Source: Chitinophagaceae bacterium UBA4407 (GTDB taxonomy: Bacteria > Bacteroidota > Bacteroidia > Chitinophagales > Chitinophagaceae). Taken from it: a stretch of DNA of 64,000 nt. The notes below the pieces were generated by a model, which was not told where the DNA came from, made no database searches, and saw only the letters and a program-made list of their open reading frames with translations. The stretch's first letter is position 1. Each line of letters starts with the position of its first letter. The position numbers were made by a program, and so were the translations under genes. The DNA lies in contig DGQT01000087.1 in the NCBI GenBank assembly GCA_002390845.1, forward strand, positions 1 to 64,000, read 5' to 3'. This document shows positions 27,421 through 36,204 of the stretch, one piece after another.

Positions 27421-30400
27421 CTACACAGGAAGGTGTATCGTAAATGTAGTGCCTTCTCTTTCCTTGCTCTCCACTTTTATCTCGCCACTATGCGCTTTTA
27501 CAATATCATAACTTAAACTCAAACCCAATCCTGTTCCTTGCCCTGTTGGCTTAGTAGTAAAGAATGGCTGGAAAATTTTATCAACGATCTTTTGAGGGAT
27601 TCCGTTACCATTGTCTTTCACACTTACTTCAATTTTTCCATTAGCCTTTTTTGTACTTACCGAAACAGTTGGCTCGTATCCTTCTGGTTGTTGTTTTTTC
27701 TTTTCCGCAACTGCATAAAAAGCATTGTTATAAAGATTCAATAATACTCTTCCAATATCCTGCGGAATAATATTGATGCTGCCAATACTTTCATCGAAAT
27801 CAGTTTTAAAATCTGCATTGAATGTTTTATCCTTTGCTCTTAATCCATGATAACTCAGTCTTAAATATTCGTCGGCCAGAGCATTTAAATCTGTCAATTC
27901 TTTTTGGCCTGAACTTGTGCGGCTGTGTTGCAGCATACCTTTAACAATGGCCTCTGCACGCTTGCCGTGATGGGTAATTTTTTCTAAATTTTGCTGTATG
28001 TCTGATGCTATGGCTTTTGCTTCTTCAATATCACCCTTGCCTAATTCTTCATTCATTTCATCTATCAGTTCATTGCTAACTTCACTAAAATTATTCACGA
28101 AGTTTAACGGGTTTTGTATCTCGTGTGCAATGCCTGCGGTGAGTTCTCCAAGGCTTGCCATTTTTTCGGACTGAATAAGCTGAGATTGTGTGGCACGGAG
28201 TTCAGTTAATGTAAATTCTAACCTTTGTTTCTCCTGCAATAATTTTAAAGCCTGGTCTTCCTTGTGTTGCAGATCGAGGAATCTTCTGTAAGCCAGGTCA
28301 AAAACAGAAGCTGCACGCCGTTGCAGATTGATTGCTTCCTGCGAGGGGGGCTGGTAAGTAACCATCACTAATGAGCCACCCGAAAAATCAGAAAAATGGA
28401 AATAGGTTTTTGGAAGCGGGCCTTTGAATTCCTGGTAAAAAGCTTCGGTAATGAAAGGTATTGCGGCTGCGAGCACCGCATTCCATTCCAATTGCTTTGA
28501 ATCGTTTACTTCAAGCGTGTATTCGTTTGCACCTGAAAAATGCAATGCCACAAATTCACGCACCAGTTCACAGGAATCAACTGCGAATGTTGCTGTGCCT
28601 GTAATGATTTCGCCTGTTGATTGACGTCCGGGTCTGAATGCATACCACGATTCAAATGTGTCTGAATCTTTTGTATAAAGATGCACGGCTGTGGTTTCCA
28701 TATCAGGCTGACCAAGCAAGCCCATTTGTTCACGCATGGCATATGCCACTTCAATCAATTCACCGGAGGTCTGCATAGCGAGTGCCCTTGCCCGCACCCT
28801 TTCAAGTGCTACTTCAATTTGCGCTTTTCGTGTTTGTTCTTCAGAATGCTGCAGATCGTTGAAACGGGTATAGGTGAGGTTGAATACATAGGCAAAGCGT
28901 TCAAGCAGTTTTGTTGTTTCTTCGGGTTGTGCATCGGGAGAAGCCATACCGATAAAACCCTGCGAAAAATAGGCAATACTTTGTACCCTGCGCGTTTGTG
29001 TAAGGCCCAAGTGAAACGGCACTTTCAGTTCTTCGCTCAGGTAATGAAAATAGTCTTCCAGTTCCTTCCCCTGCATGTCGATGGTAATGGATTTTTGTTG
29101 TGCCTTCCATCCTTCGTACATTTTTCTGATTGACTGGTTCCTGTTGATGTTCCCTGTAAACTGTGTACTTACTTTGCTGCCGTCTTCATCAGTTGCCCAT
29201 AATTCAATCTGTTCGCCCGAATCGTCTTTTATGATTCCTATGTATAAGCGGTTGGGGGCAATACCCAAACTTATGAGTTGCTTAAAAACAACTGCTGCGG
29301 TTTCGGCAAGTTCGTCGCTATTATGCATGGCAAGTGTGCGGCTTCTAACTCTTTCTAAAGCCGCTTCTACCTGTGCCTCTCTTGCCTGTTCTTCTGCTTT
29401 TTGAAGATCAAGAAAGCGGGTATAGCATTGCTCAAAAACGCTGGCAAACCGCTGCAACACTGCCGAATGTTCGTCATCAATTGGATCAACACCCCACGAA
29501 AAAGCGCCATGCTTCATGTAGGCATTTGAAAAAATGATTTTTTCAAATGACATCATAAACTGCTGACTTTCGATCGGTACTTTCACGAATTCAGTTTGGC
29601 TAAATACATGTTTATCGTACAACTTTTTCTCTTCGCCCGACACTTCAATAACCGAGTACTTTTCGCCTTGTTTCCATTTGTTGAGTTGCTCGAGATAAAA
29701 TGGATGTTCAAAAAAAGGCATATCGTAGCTTTCCGGATACTCTTTTCCAGGAAAGAACATCCACCAGGTCATGTTACCGGTAATTCTATCCATAATTACA
29801 ATCGAGCAAAAACCAGAGGTGAATCCCAAGCCTTGCAATTGCTCATGCACAGCCGCAGCAATTTCACGAAGCTCGCTGCTATACTGCATGGCCATTGTTC
29901 TGGCCCTAACCCTTTCTAATGCTAATTGTATTTGTGATTCTCTTGCCTGCGCTTCTGCTTTTTGAAGATCAAGAAAACGCACATATGCCTGATCAAATAC
30001 TTTAGCAACACGTTTTAAAACAGCAATTTGTTCTTCAGCATAAAGCTGCCCGGTCCAGCAATCTGCAAATAAAGCTGAATTCTTTTCTATAATCAGGCAA
30101 TAAACATGTTGGTTGGCCTGCCTGATAAATTCACGAACAGGAATGGGAATAGTGTTTTCATCGTTATTGGCAAATACATAGTCAAAATACCTGTTGATTT
30201 TTTCGTGTGTTTCAATTTCATTAAAAATGCTTTCGCCCCTGGCTTTTGCTTCCCAACATGCTTGCATGTATGCATCTTCCTTCATTATTTTTTCATCATA
30301 GGGAAGTTTTACCAAAGCAGGGTTTTGGAGCTTATTATCTATCCAGAAATCACAACTTTTTGTTTTTTCATCAAATAGTTGAATGGCAATTGTACCCAGG

Positions 30401-31191
30401 AGCACATTTAAGTCCGTCATTTTTTCGAACATCACAGACATTACTTCTACAAGTTCATCAGATTTATGCATAGCCAAAGAACGGCTTCGCACCTTTTCTA
30501 ATGCTACTTCTATTTGTGCTTCCCTTGCCAGTGCTTCTGCTTTTTGCAAATCCCGAAAACGTCTGTATGCCATGTCAAAAACACCAGTTATCCTTTTAAG
30601 TACCGCACTTGTTTCTTTCCGTAAATTCTTGAAAGCATAACTGGTAACCACCCCATTGCTGTATGGGAAAGCGTATAAAAAAAGTTGTTGCAGATTCATA
30701 CCCCTGATCTCTTTTGTAAGTGCTGGATTGTCCAGTTCCACCCAATCTAAAAATTCGTTGATTTGTGCTGGATTCATTTCAACAATTATCTCAGATTCAC
30801 CAACCCTGTATTTGGCAAACATCTCCTTTATCACCCATGCGCAATCCTGGGCATATTTGGTAACGCCCATAACATGCCGGTCTCCCTGTACATTTTCAGG
30901 AAACGCATACCAGGAATCATAAGTATTAGTGCCATCCTCATCTAAAACGAGTATAGCGCAACCATCAAAATCTGCCAGTTTCAAATCTGCCAGTTGTTGC
31001 CATATAACATGAGCCACTTCAGGAATTTCGCCGGAATGATGCATAGCCATAGCTCCTGCACGAACTCTTTCCAATGCCGCCTCTATTTCCAGTTCACGGT
31101 TTTTGTGTTGCAACTCAAGCTGTTTTTCGCTTAACGCCTTTTCAAGTTCAGTAGTTCTGGCTATCAGTATTTGCTCTTGTTGACTGTTCAT
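27421..31191 (-). CDS. Soluble histidine kinase with five tandem sensor modules
   Basis: The 1256-residue kinase lacks membrane helices. It has five modules of about 190 residues, each starting with a helix of the form ALERVRxRxLAM(H/Q)xSxEL (near residues 38, 229, 424, 611 and 795) and continuing into a GAF-like alpha/beta domain that ends with VFDxAYxRFxDLQKAE. After these come HisKA with phosphoacceptor His1023 and HATPase with the same core as the neighbouring kinases. The modules presumably bind small cytosolic ligands or form a long signalling rod. No response regulator is adjacent. The GAF assignment is by general form only. Confidence 0.88.
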   Translation of the reverse strand: MNSQQEQILIARTTELEKALSEKQLELQHKNRELEIEAALERVRAGAMAMHHSGEIPEVAHVIWQQLADLKLADFDGCAILVLDEDGTNTYDSWYAFPENVQGDRHVMGVTKYAQDCAWVIKEMFAKYRVGESEIIVEMNPAQINEFLDWVELDNPALTKEIRGMNLQQLFLYAFPYSNGVVTSYAFKNLRKETSAVLKRITGVFDMAYRRFRDLQKAEALAREAQIEVALEKVRSRSLAMHKSDELVEVMSVMFEKMTDLNVLLGTIAIQLFDEKTKSCDFWIDNKLQNPALVKLPYDEKIMKEDAYMQACWEAKARGESIFNEIETHEKINRYFDYVFANNDENTIPIPVREFIRQANQHVYCLIIEKNSALFADCWTGQLYAEEQIAVLKRVAKVFDQAYVRFLDLQKAEAQARESQIQLALERVRARTMAMQYSSELREIAAAVHEQLQGLGFTSGFCSIVIMDRITGNMTWWMFFPGKEYPESYDMPFFEHPFYLEQLNKWKQGEKYSVIEVSGEEKKLYDKHVFSQTEFVKVPIESQQFMMSFEKIIFSNAYMKHGAFSWGVDPIDDEHSAVLQRFASVFEQCYTRFLDLQKAEEQAREAQVEAALERVRSRTLAMHNSDELAETAAVVFKQLISLGIAPNRLYIGIIKDDSGEQIELWATDEDGSKVSTQFTGNINRNQSIRKMYEGWKAQQKSITIDMQGKELEDYFHYLSEELKVPFHLGLTQTRRVQSIAYFSQGFIGMASPDAQPEETTKLLERFAYVFNLTYTRFNDLQHSEEQTRKAQIEVALERVRARALAMQTSGELIEVAYAMREQMGLLGQPDMETTAVHLYTKDSDTFESWYAFRPGRQSTGEIITGTATFAVDSCELVREFVALHFSGANEYTLEVNDSKQLEWNAVLAAAIPFITEAFYQEFKGPLPKTYFHFSDFSGGSLVMVTYQPPSQEAINLQRRAASVFDLAYRRFLDLQHKEDQALKLLQEKQRLEFTLTELRATQSQLIQSEKMASLGELTAGIAHEIQNPLNFVNNFSEVSNELIDEMNEELGKGDIEEAKAIASDIQQNLEKITHHGKRAEAIVKGMLQHSRTSSGQKELTDLNALADEYLRLSYHGLRAKDKTFNADFKTDFDESIGSINIIPQDIGRVLLNLYNNAFYAVAEKKKQQPEGYEPTVSVSTKKANGKIEVSVKDNGNGIPQKIVDKIFQPFFTTKPTGQGTGLGLSLSYDIVKAHSGEIKVESKEREGTTFTIHLPV

Positions 31192-31261
31192 TTTGTTTCG
31201 TGCGCTATAATTTAAAACCCGGATTATTTATTTTGTTGCTTTCTTTGATTAGAAGATTTTT

Positions 31262-31598
31262 GATACCAGCTTTTGTTTATTTACTAAGCTTCGTTGTGTC
31301 ACTCACTTGTACGTTCTGATTAGGCATGAACAATGAACTCGGGTTCCTTACCAATTTTTTTCATAAAGGCAATGATTGCGTGCAAAAGATAATAAACATT
31401 ATTCAAACTGTCTGAACCATGATTTATGGAATTTATCTGATTTACCTGAAAATAATACAGCAAATCATTTCATTTCAGTTTAATCATGAAAATCAGGAAA
31501 ATCCCGGTTCAGACAATTGTTGCGTCTACTATCCGAACGTACAAGTGTGCGACGCAACAAAAGCTTCATGCATATTCTATAGACTGGTACAAAAAATA
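31262..31598. repeat. Dispersed hairpin element carrying a nested repeat
   Basis: Left arm 31293-31313 (GTGTCACTCAC type) and right arm 31538-31558 (GTGTGCGACGC type), followed by AAAAGCTTCATGCATATTCT and a CTGGTACAAAAAA end. The loop is long because another repeat (31401-31520) sits inside it. This fills most of the 488-base gap 31192-31679. Confidence 0.85.
31401..31520. repeat. TCTGAACC/GGTTCAGA-bounded intergenic repeat, copy 2
   Basis: Starts CAAACTGTCTGAACCATGATTT and ends AAAATCCCGGTTCAGACAATTG style, with inverted termini and inner TTATCTGATTTACCTG / CATGAAAATCAGGAAAAT halves. It is the same class as the copy at 22990 and is inserted between the two arms of the dispersed hairpin element. 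Confidence 0.75.
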
Positions 31599-31679
31599 AT
31601 TCTTTGTATTTGTCGTGCTCATTATAAAATCGGCTAACTTGAAAGCCAATTTATTTTTTCACTTCAACGATTGTTTGCT

Positions 31680-33119
31680 ATGAGCTATCAACAAAAAAAT
31701 AACAGCCGCAGAAATTTTATTAAGAATGCTGCCCTTACTACTGCGGGTTTCTATATTGTGCCACGCCATGTATTGGGCAGAGGTTACCGTGCACCAAGCG
31801 ATAAACTAAACATTGCCGGTATTGGTGCCGGAGGAAAAGCAGAAGTAAACCTTCCGTATGCATGGAACAATGGAGCCGAAAATATTGTGGCGCTTTGCGA
31901 TGTAGATGACCGCATGGCTGTAAAAGCAAGGACACAATGGCCTAAAGCGCCTTACTATAAAGACTTTCGCGACCTGCTGGATAAAGAGCATAAAAATATT
32001 GATGCGGTTATGGTTACCATTCCGGATCATATGCATGGGGTTGCAGCGCTTGCAGCCATGCAACTGGGTAAACATGTGTATTGCGAGAAACCTTTAACCC
32101 ATGATATTTATGAGGCCCGTATTCTTACAAAAGCCGCGGCAAAATATAAAGTGGTTACGCAAATGGGTAACCAGGGCAGCAGTGGCGATGATACACGCAA
32201 TGTAGAAACATGGATTCAGGGCGGTGTTATTGGTGATGTGCATACCGTACATGTGTGGACCAACAGGCCCACCTGGCCGCAGGGGGTACCTACACCAACA
32301 GGTAAGTTTGATATACCCAAAGAACTTGATTGGAATTTGTGGTTGGGCACTGCGCCAAACCGCGACTTTAACCCTACGTATTTACCCGCTACATGGCGTG
32401 GCTGGAGCGACTTTGGCACCGGCTCCCTTGGCGATATGGGTTGCCATTTTATTGATGTGCCTTACCGTGCTTTAAAATTGCATTACCCTGTTGCGGTATC
32501 GTGCAGCGTGGGCTCTGTGTACTCAGGATTTTTTAACGAAGAAGTATATACGGATAGCTATCCGCCATCGTCTGTAACCTATATAAAATTCCCTGCAAGA
32601 GAAGGCATGCCGCCAGTTGAACTTGCCTGGTACGATGGTGGAATTAAACCAAGAAGGCCCGATGAATTATTGCCCGATGAACCGATGGGAGAGTGGGATG
32701 GGGGTATGATATTCGAAGGGACTAAAGGTAAATTAATGGCAGGCTTATTTGGCCGCAATGCAACATTGTTGCCAACGAACAGAATGAAAGATGCAGCATT
32801 GCCAAAGTCTAAATTTCCTTTTGTGGAGCGTGGCAGCGAGGGCCATCAAACACAGTGGACAAACGCCTGCAAACAGGGTTATGGCGCTTATACCAGTTCA
32901 TCTTTCGATAAGAGCGGTCCGCTTGCAGAAACCGTGCTCATGGGCAACCTTGCGGTGCGCAGTTACAATTACCAGGAGAAAAACAGCAAGGGCGAAATTA
33001 CTTACCCCGGCCGTAAACAATTGCTGTGGGATGGCGAAAACCAACGCATCACCAACTTTGAACCAGCCAATCAATTTGTAAGAAGAAATTACCGGGGAAG
33101 TTATAAGTTGGAGTTATGA
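31680..33119 (+). CDS. Tat-exported Gfo/Idh/MocA family oxidoreductase
   Basis: The 479-residue product has a twin-arginine signal (NSRRNFIKNAALTTAGF) and a Rossmann fold with GIGAGGKAEVNL for the dinucleotide and the family motif HVYCEKPLTHDIYEA (Lys-Pro). The C-terminal alpha/beta domain has the conserved GSLGDMGCHFIDVPYRAL, where the His is likely catalytic. Such exported members probably keep a bound NAD(P) and act on glycosides or sugars in the periplasm. The start at 31680 (MSYQQKNNSRR) was preferred over a TTG nine bases earlier. It is followed by a terminator. Confidence 0.9.
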   Translation: MSYQQKNNSRRNFIKNAALTTAGFYIVPRHVLGRGYRAPSDKLNIAGIGAGGKAEVNLPYAWNNGAENIVALCDVDDRMAVKARTQWPKAPYYKDFRDLLDKEHKNIDAVMVTIPDHMHGVAALAAMQLGKHVYCEKPLTHDIYEARILTKAAAKYKVVTQMGNQGSSGDDTRNVETWIQGGVIGDVHTVHVWTNRPTWPQGVPTPTGKFDIPKELDWNLWLGTAPNRDFNPTYLPATWRGWSDFGTGSLGDMGCHFIDVPYRALKLHYPVAVSCSVGSVYSGFFNEEVYTDSYPPSSVTYIKFPAREGMPPVELAWYDGGIKPRRPDELLPDEPMGEWDGGMIFEGTKGKLMAGLFGRNATLLPTNRMKDAALPKSKFPFVERGSEGHQTQWTNACKQGYGAYTSSSFDKSGPLAETVLMGNLAVRSYNYQEKNSKGEITYPGRKQLLWDGENQRITNFEPANQFVRRNYRGSYKLEL

Positions 33120-33136
33120 GTTTATAATTTTTAGTT

Positions 33137-33179
33137 TCCGGTTTGCATTTAGTAATAATTGTAAACCGGATTTTTTTTT
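33137..33179 (+). terminator. Rho-independent terminator
   Basis: Stem TCCGGTTT (33137-33144) / AAACCGGA (33163-33170) followed by nine T. It closes the Gfo/Idh/MocA transcription unit. Confidence 0.85.
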
Positions 33180-33198
33180 GGACTAGCAGTAGTTTTTC

Positions 33199-33230
33199 AT
33201 GGCATCGCCGGTTGTGTCACTCACTTGTAC
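33199..33230. repeat. Dispersed element, left half
   Basis: CATGGCATCGCCGG outer segment and left arm 33211-33230 (GTTGTGTCACTCACTTGTAC), then the inner segment GGATTATTGTTGAGCTTTACCGAAGCGTA. The matching right arm is at 33891, on the far side of the lipoprotein gene. Confidence 0.75.
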
Positions 33231-33296
33231 TTTTGGATTATTGTTGAGCTTTACCGAAGCGTATAATTTAACCACAGAGTAACACAGCGTTTTTAA

Positions 33297-33773
33297 TTAC
33301 TTGCTTTGATATGTTGAAACAGCGTAGCGGTGAAGTACGGTTACTTTAAGGTTATCATCTTTAACGCTTACCTGTTTATACTCCAGGAACTTATTTTCTT
33401 TATCAAGAAAGCCAAGAATGCAGGCATATTTATCTTTGCCTTCATGAATTTCGATCTTAGGTTCAATACCAAAGTTGGGGATCTTTAAAGTGTCCTCAGC
33501 AAGCAGTTCTTTATACTGCATTTTCATGAGGTAATGAAAGGTTTCTTTTGTTTCATAAACGTCAACGGAGAAATGCCAGTCGTTCAAATCGTCTGGAACT
33601 TTTTTATAAAAAGAAGCTATTGCTTTCTTGCTTACAACTGCTCTTTCGGTTGGGATGGTTGCAGTGTTTGTAATAATTGCCGCAGAATCTTTTTTATCTT
33701 CTGTGCCAGGAGTGTTTTGTGTATTGCAGGCTGCATTGAATGCTATGAAAATTATTGCCAGAAGGTTTTTCAT
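33297..33773 (-). CDS. Small lipoprotein of unknown function
   Basis: A 158-residue protein with a lipoprotein signal (MKNLLAIIFIAFNAAC, Cys at 16), a short Ser/Thr/Asp-rich spacer and a compact domain with many beta-strand-like stretches (NDWHFSVDVYETKETFHYLMKM). No family was recognised. It is enclosed by a left arm and a right arm of the dispersed hairpin element, whose outer segments (GGCATCGCC and GGCGATGCC) are exact complements, as if the gene lay in the loop of one large element. Confidence 0.7.
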   Translation of the reverse strand: MKNLLAIIFIAFNAACNTQNTPGTEDKKDSAAIITNTATIPTERAVVSKKAIASFYKKVPDDLNDWHFSVDVYETKETFHYLMKMQYKELLAEDTLKIPNFGIEPKIEIHEGKDKYACILGFLDKENKFLEYKQVSVKDDNLKVTVLHRYAVSTYQSK

Positions 33774-33890
33774 TTTTTATTTTGTTTGCAAAATAGTATT
33801 CATTGGTCGAAAAACAATTTGTAAAGTAAAAACGGTAGCGTATTATAAAAGTTATTAGAATTTGAGCCTAAGTTTAATTGAAAGAAGAAC

Positions 33891-33950
33891 CTTGAAGTGA
33901 GTGACACAACAGGCGATGCCCAAAGTATTAAAGCTGGTATTATAAAAGGT
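33891..33950. repeat. Dispersed element, right half
   Basis: Right arm CTTGAAGTGAGTGACACAAC (33891-33910), outer segment AGGCGATGCCCAAAG and end AGCTGGTATTATAAAA. It pairs with the left arm at 33211 across the lipoprotein gene. Confidence 0.75.
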
Positions 33951-33968
33951 TTGCTGAGATTTTGCTGT

Positions 33969-34604
33969 TTACTGCAAGTAAGATTTTATTTCTTCAATAA
34001 AATTTGTAATGGGATTAAAATCACTCAGCACCAATGAGGTTACTATTACAAATGCAACACCATAGATGGCACCCCAAATATGTGCTGAATGATTTATGTT
34101 GCCGTGCCCCTTTTTACTCATATATGCAGAAGCAATAAGATAAATAGGTCCAAAAATAAAACCTGGTAACATAATAGGGAGAAAGAGTAAACCCATTTTT
34201 TGTAAGGGGAAGATAAGAATGCCGGCAAAAACTATTGCTGATACAGCACCCGATGCGCCCAGGCTTCTATAATGGTAATTATCTTTCTGTTGAGAATACG
34301 TGGGAACCATACTTGCTGCCAGGGCAGTTATATACAACAAGGCATAAACAAGTGCACCTTTTTCGCCGTAAATTTCACTGAAAGATCCCTCAAGGTTTCT
34401 ACCGAAAAGATACAAAGCGATCATATTAAATGCAAGGTGCCCCATGCCATCGTGTATTAAGCCGCAGGTAAAAAACCGGTACCATTGATTTCTTTCAGAT
34501 ATGGCGGGTGGGTAAAATATAAGTTCATTTTCAATTTTCTTGTCAGAGAATGCAACAAATGAAACCACACAGGTTAGTACAACAATGATTACAGTGATGC
34601 TCAT
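33969..34604 (-). CDS. Rhomboid family intramembrane serine protease
   Basis: The 211-residue membrane protein has about six helices with the rhomboid landmarks: WYRFFTCGLIHDGMGHLAFNMIALYLFGRNLE in the first half, the nucleophile Ser in LGASGAVSA, and the partner His in NHSAHIWGAIYG. Rhomboids cut membrane proteins within the bilayer; substrates here are unknown. It lies 51 bases downstream of rlmH on the same strand, so co-transcription is plausible. Confidence 0.9.
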   Translation of the reverse strand: MSITVIIVVLTCVVSFVAFSDKKIENELIFYPPAISERNQWYRFFTCGLIHDGMGHLAFNMIALYLFGRNLEGSFSEIYGEKGALVYALLYITALAASMVPTYSQQKDNYHYRSLGASGAVSAIVFAGILIFPLQKMGLLFLPIMLPGFIFGPIYLIASAYMSKKGHGNINHSAHIWGAIYGVAFVIVTSLVLSDFNPITNFIEEIKSYLQ

Positions 34605-34655
34605 TGGAAATACGGTTTTTAATTCGCTGTAAATATACTTTAATCCCGCTCCTTT

Positions 34656-35129
34656 TTATTGATGATGGTATTTTTCATTTCTAAGTATAGTGCAGGCACG
34701 GTATAATTGCTCAGCGAGTATCAGCCTTACCAGCATGTGCGGGAAAACCAGCTTAGATAAACTCCAGGTAAAGTTGGCGCGTTTTGTAATTGTTTCATCA
34801 ACACCGTAAGCGCCGCCAATTAAAAACACCAGTCGTTTACTGCTTTCATTTGCCCGTTGCTGAATAAACTGTGCAAGCTCTGTTGATGAAAGTTGTTTGC
34901 CTCTTTCGTCAAGTAAAATAAGTTGGTCATCGTTGCCAAGGTTTTGAAGAATCAGTTTTGCTTCCTGTTTCTTTAATTCTTTGTCATCCATAGCCGCAGC
35001 ATTTTTTGGCGGTGCAATGATTTGCCAGGCAACAGGGAAATATTTTCCAATCCTTGCTGTGAAATCTTCTATGCCTGCCCCCATATAAGGTTCATGTACT
35101 TTGCCTACGCTGATCAATTGTATCTTCAT
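34656..35129 (-). CDS. rlmH: 23S rRNA pseudouridine-1915 N3-methyltransferase
   Basis: This 157-residue SPOUT methyltransferase methylates the pseudouridine at position 1915 (E. coli numbering) in helix 69 of 23S rRNA, using S-adenosylmethionine. The family hallmarks are present: N-terminal MKIQLISVGKVHEPY, LDERGKQLSSTELAQF, the AdoMet-binding knot FLIGGAYGVDE and the C-terminal LSKLVFPHMLVRLILAEQLYRACTI followed by KYHH. Length is typical. It is divergently placed relative to the cysE leader. Confidence 0.97.
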   Translation of the reverse strand: MKIQLISVGKVHEPYMGAGIEDFTARIGKYFPVAWQIIAPPKNAAAMDDKELKKQEAKLILQNLGNDDQLILLDERGKQLSSTELAQFIQQRANESSKRLVFLIGGAYGVDETITKRANFTWSLSKLVFPHMLVRLILAEQLYRACTILRNEKYHHQ

Positions 35130-35209
35130 TAATCTTGGTTTGTGATTTTTCCCCGCTTTGTAAATGTCATAAAAATGTTATTTCATTTTATTTATTTTCT
35201 TTATTAAAA

Positions 35210-35225
35210 TAGTCTACTAATTTTG
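35210..35225 (+). promoter_or_regulatory. cysE promoter -7 element overlapping an operator-like palindrome
   Basis: TAATTTTG at 35218-35225 fits the Bacteroidota -7 consensus TAnnTTTG; no good -33 TTTG is seen. It overlaps TAGTCTACTA (35210-35219), a TAGTnnACTA palindrome repeated upstream of cobA-cysJ-cysI. Overlap with the promoter core suggests a repressor site. Confidence 0.5.
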
Positions 35226-35242
35226 TCGTGAAATTAAAACAA

Positions 35243-35290
35243 ATGATATTTTCTACTTTCACATATTGTTGTTGCAGCAAAACAGGTTAA
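35243..35290 (+). CDS. Cysteine leader peptide (15 residues) of cysE
   Basis: An ATG 18 bases after the -7 element opens a 15-codon frame, MIFSTFTYCCCSKTG, ending with TAA at 35288. Three consecutive Cys codons (TGT TGT TGC, 35267-35275) lie 48 bases before the stem of a strong terminator, and serine acetyltransferase, the first enzyme of cysteine synthesis, follows. This is the classic arrangement of an amino-acid attenuator: ribosomes stall at the Cys codons when Cys-tRNA is short and transcription continues. GAGAA at 35296-35300 could pair with TTCTC at 35327-35331 as an antiterminator. Seen in sequence; function inferred. Confidence 0.75.
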   Translation: MIFSTFTYCCCSKTG

Positions 35291-35322
35291 CAAAGGAGAA
35301 AGTGTACACTATAAAATGTTAT

Positions 35323-35356
35323 ACCCTTCTCGTACTGGAAGGGTTTTATTTTTTAA
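35323..35356 (+). terminator. Attenuator terminator in the cysE leader
   Basis: Stem ACCCTTC (35323-35329) / GAAGGGT (35338-35344), loop TCGTACTG, followed by TTTTATTTTTTAAT. It lies between the cysteine leader peptide and the cysE start codon and so would end transcription before the gene when the leader is translated fully. Confidence 0.8.
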
Positions 35357-35366
35357 TACAGTCAAT

Positions 35367-36176
35367 ATGGAATATCCCGGCTATATATTAAGCAATCACC
35401 TGCCTTCAGTTAAAGCCATACATAGTTTTACCGATGAGCTGATCAACTACCTGTTTCCGGTTACAGACGAACCCGAAATGTTTCTTGAATATCACGAAGC
35501 TACCCAATATAAACTGCATGCGGATTTTATGCAGTTGCTGCGCTCTGTAGATAAAGGTGGCCGGCTTAACCGGGAAGCGATTGCAGAACATTTTTTTGAG
35601 GAGCTTTTTATTGTAAAAGATTTACTGATCAAAGATGCACAACTGATACTCGATTTCGATCCCGCTGCAGAATCTTTCGAGGAAGTAATCTTATCGTATC
35701 CGGGTTTTTTTGCGATTATGGTTCATCGTCTTTCGCACATTATGTATCATCTCGAAATTCCTTTAATCCCACGTTTTATGAGCGAATGGGCGCACAGTAA
35801 AACCGGTATCGACATTAACCCCGGTGCTACCATCGGCAGCCCCTTTTTTATAGATCATGGAACCGGTGTGGTTATTGGCGAAACTGCTTTAATCGGCAGC
35901 AATGTAAAAATTTACCAAGGCGTAACATTGGGTGCACTGGCGGTTCGCAAAGAAGATGCAGAAAAAAAACGCCACCCTACCATTGAAGACAATGTGGTGA
36001 TCTATGCGGGCAGTACCATACTCGGCGGTAATACGGTAATTGGCCACGATAGCATCATTGGCGGTAATACCTGGGTTACGCAAAGTGTTCCGCCATTTAG
36101 CGTGGTGTATCATAAAAATCAAACCGTGATAAACGATCGTAAAGATTTTGAAGAGCCTATTAATTTTATTATTTAA
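35367..36176 (+). CDS. cysE: Serine O-acetyltransferase
   Basis: The enzyme moves an acetyl group from acetyl-CoA to serine, giving O-acetylserine for cysteine synthase. The 269-residue protein has an N-terminal helical region and a C-terminal left-handed beta-helix of hexapeptide repeats with the CysE landmarks HSKTGIDINPGATIGSPFFIDHGTGVVIGETA and GVTLGAL, then GSTILGGNTVIGHDSIIGG. It is the longer-N-terminus (EpsC/SatA-like) type usual in Bacteroidota. An upstream ATG at 35316 lies in the leader terminator and is rejected; 35367 (MEYPGYILSNHLP) is chosen. cysK follows after a repeat element. Confidence 0.95.
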   Translation: MEYPGYILSNHLPSVKAIHSFTDELINYLFPVTDEPEMFLEYHEATQYKLHADFMQLLRSVDKGGRLNREAIAEHFFEELFIVKDLLIKDAQLILDFDPAAESFEEVILSYPGFFAIMVHRLSHIMYHLEIPLIPRFMSEWAHSKTGIDINPGATIGSPFFIDHGTGVVIGETALIGSNVKIYQGVTLGALAVRKEDAEKKRHPTIEDNVVIYAGSTILGGNTVIGHDSIIGGNTWVTQSVPPFSVVYHKNQTVINDRKDFEEPINFII

Positions 36177-36204
36177 TAAGATCGTAAAATACAAAAGGCA
36201 ATTT

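Noticed and set aside
35316..35366. Upstream start for cysE adding 17 residues
   Set aside because: The ATG lies within the leader terminator and the added residues are its translation; the usual CysE N-terminus starts at 35367.
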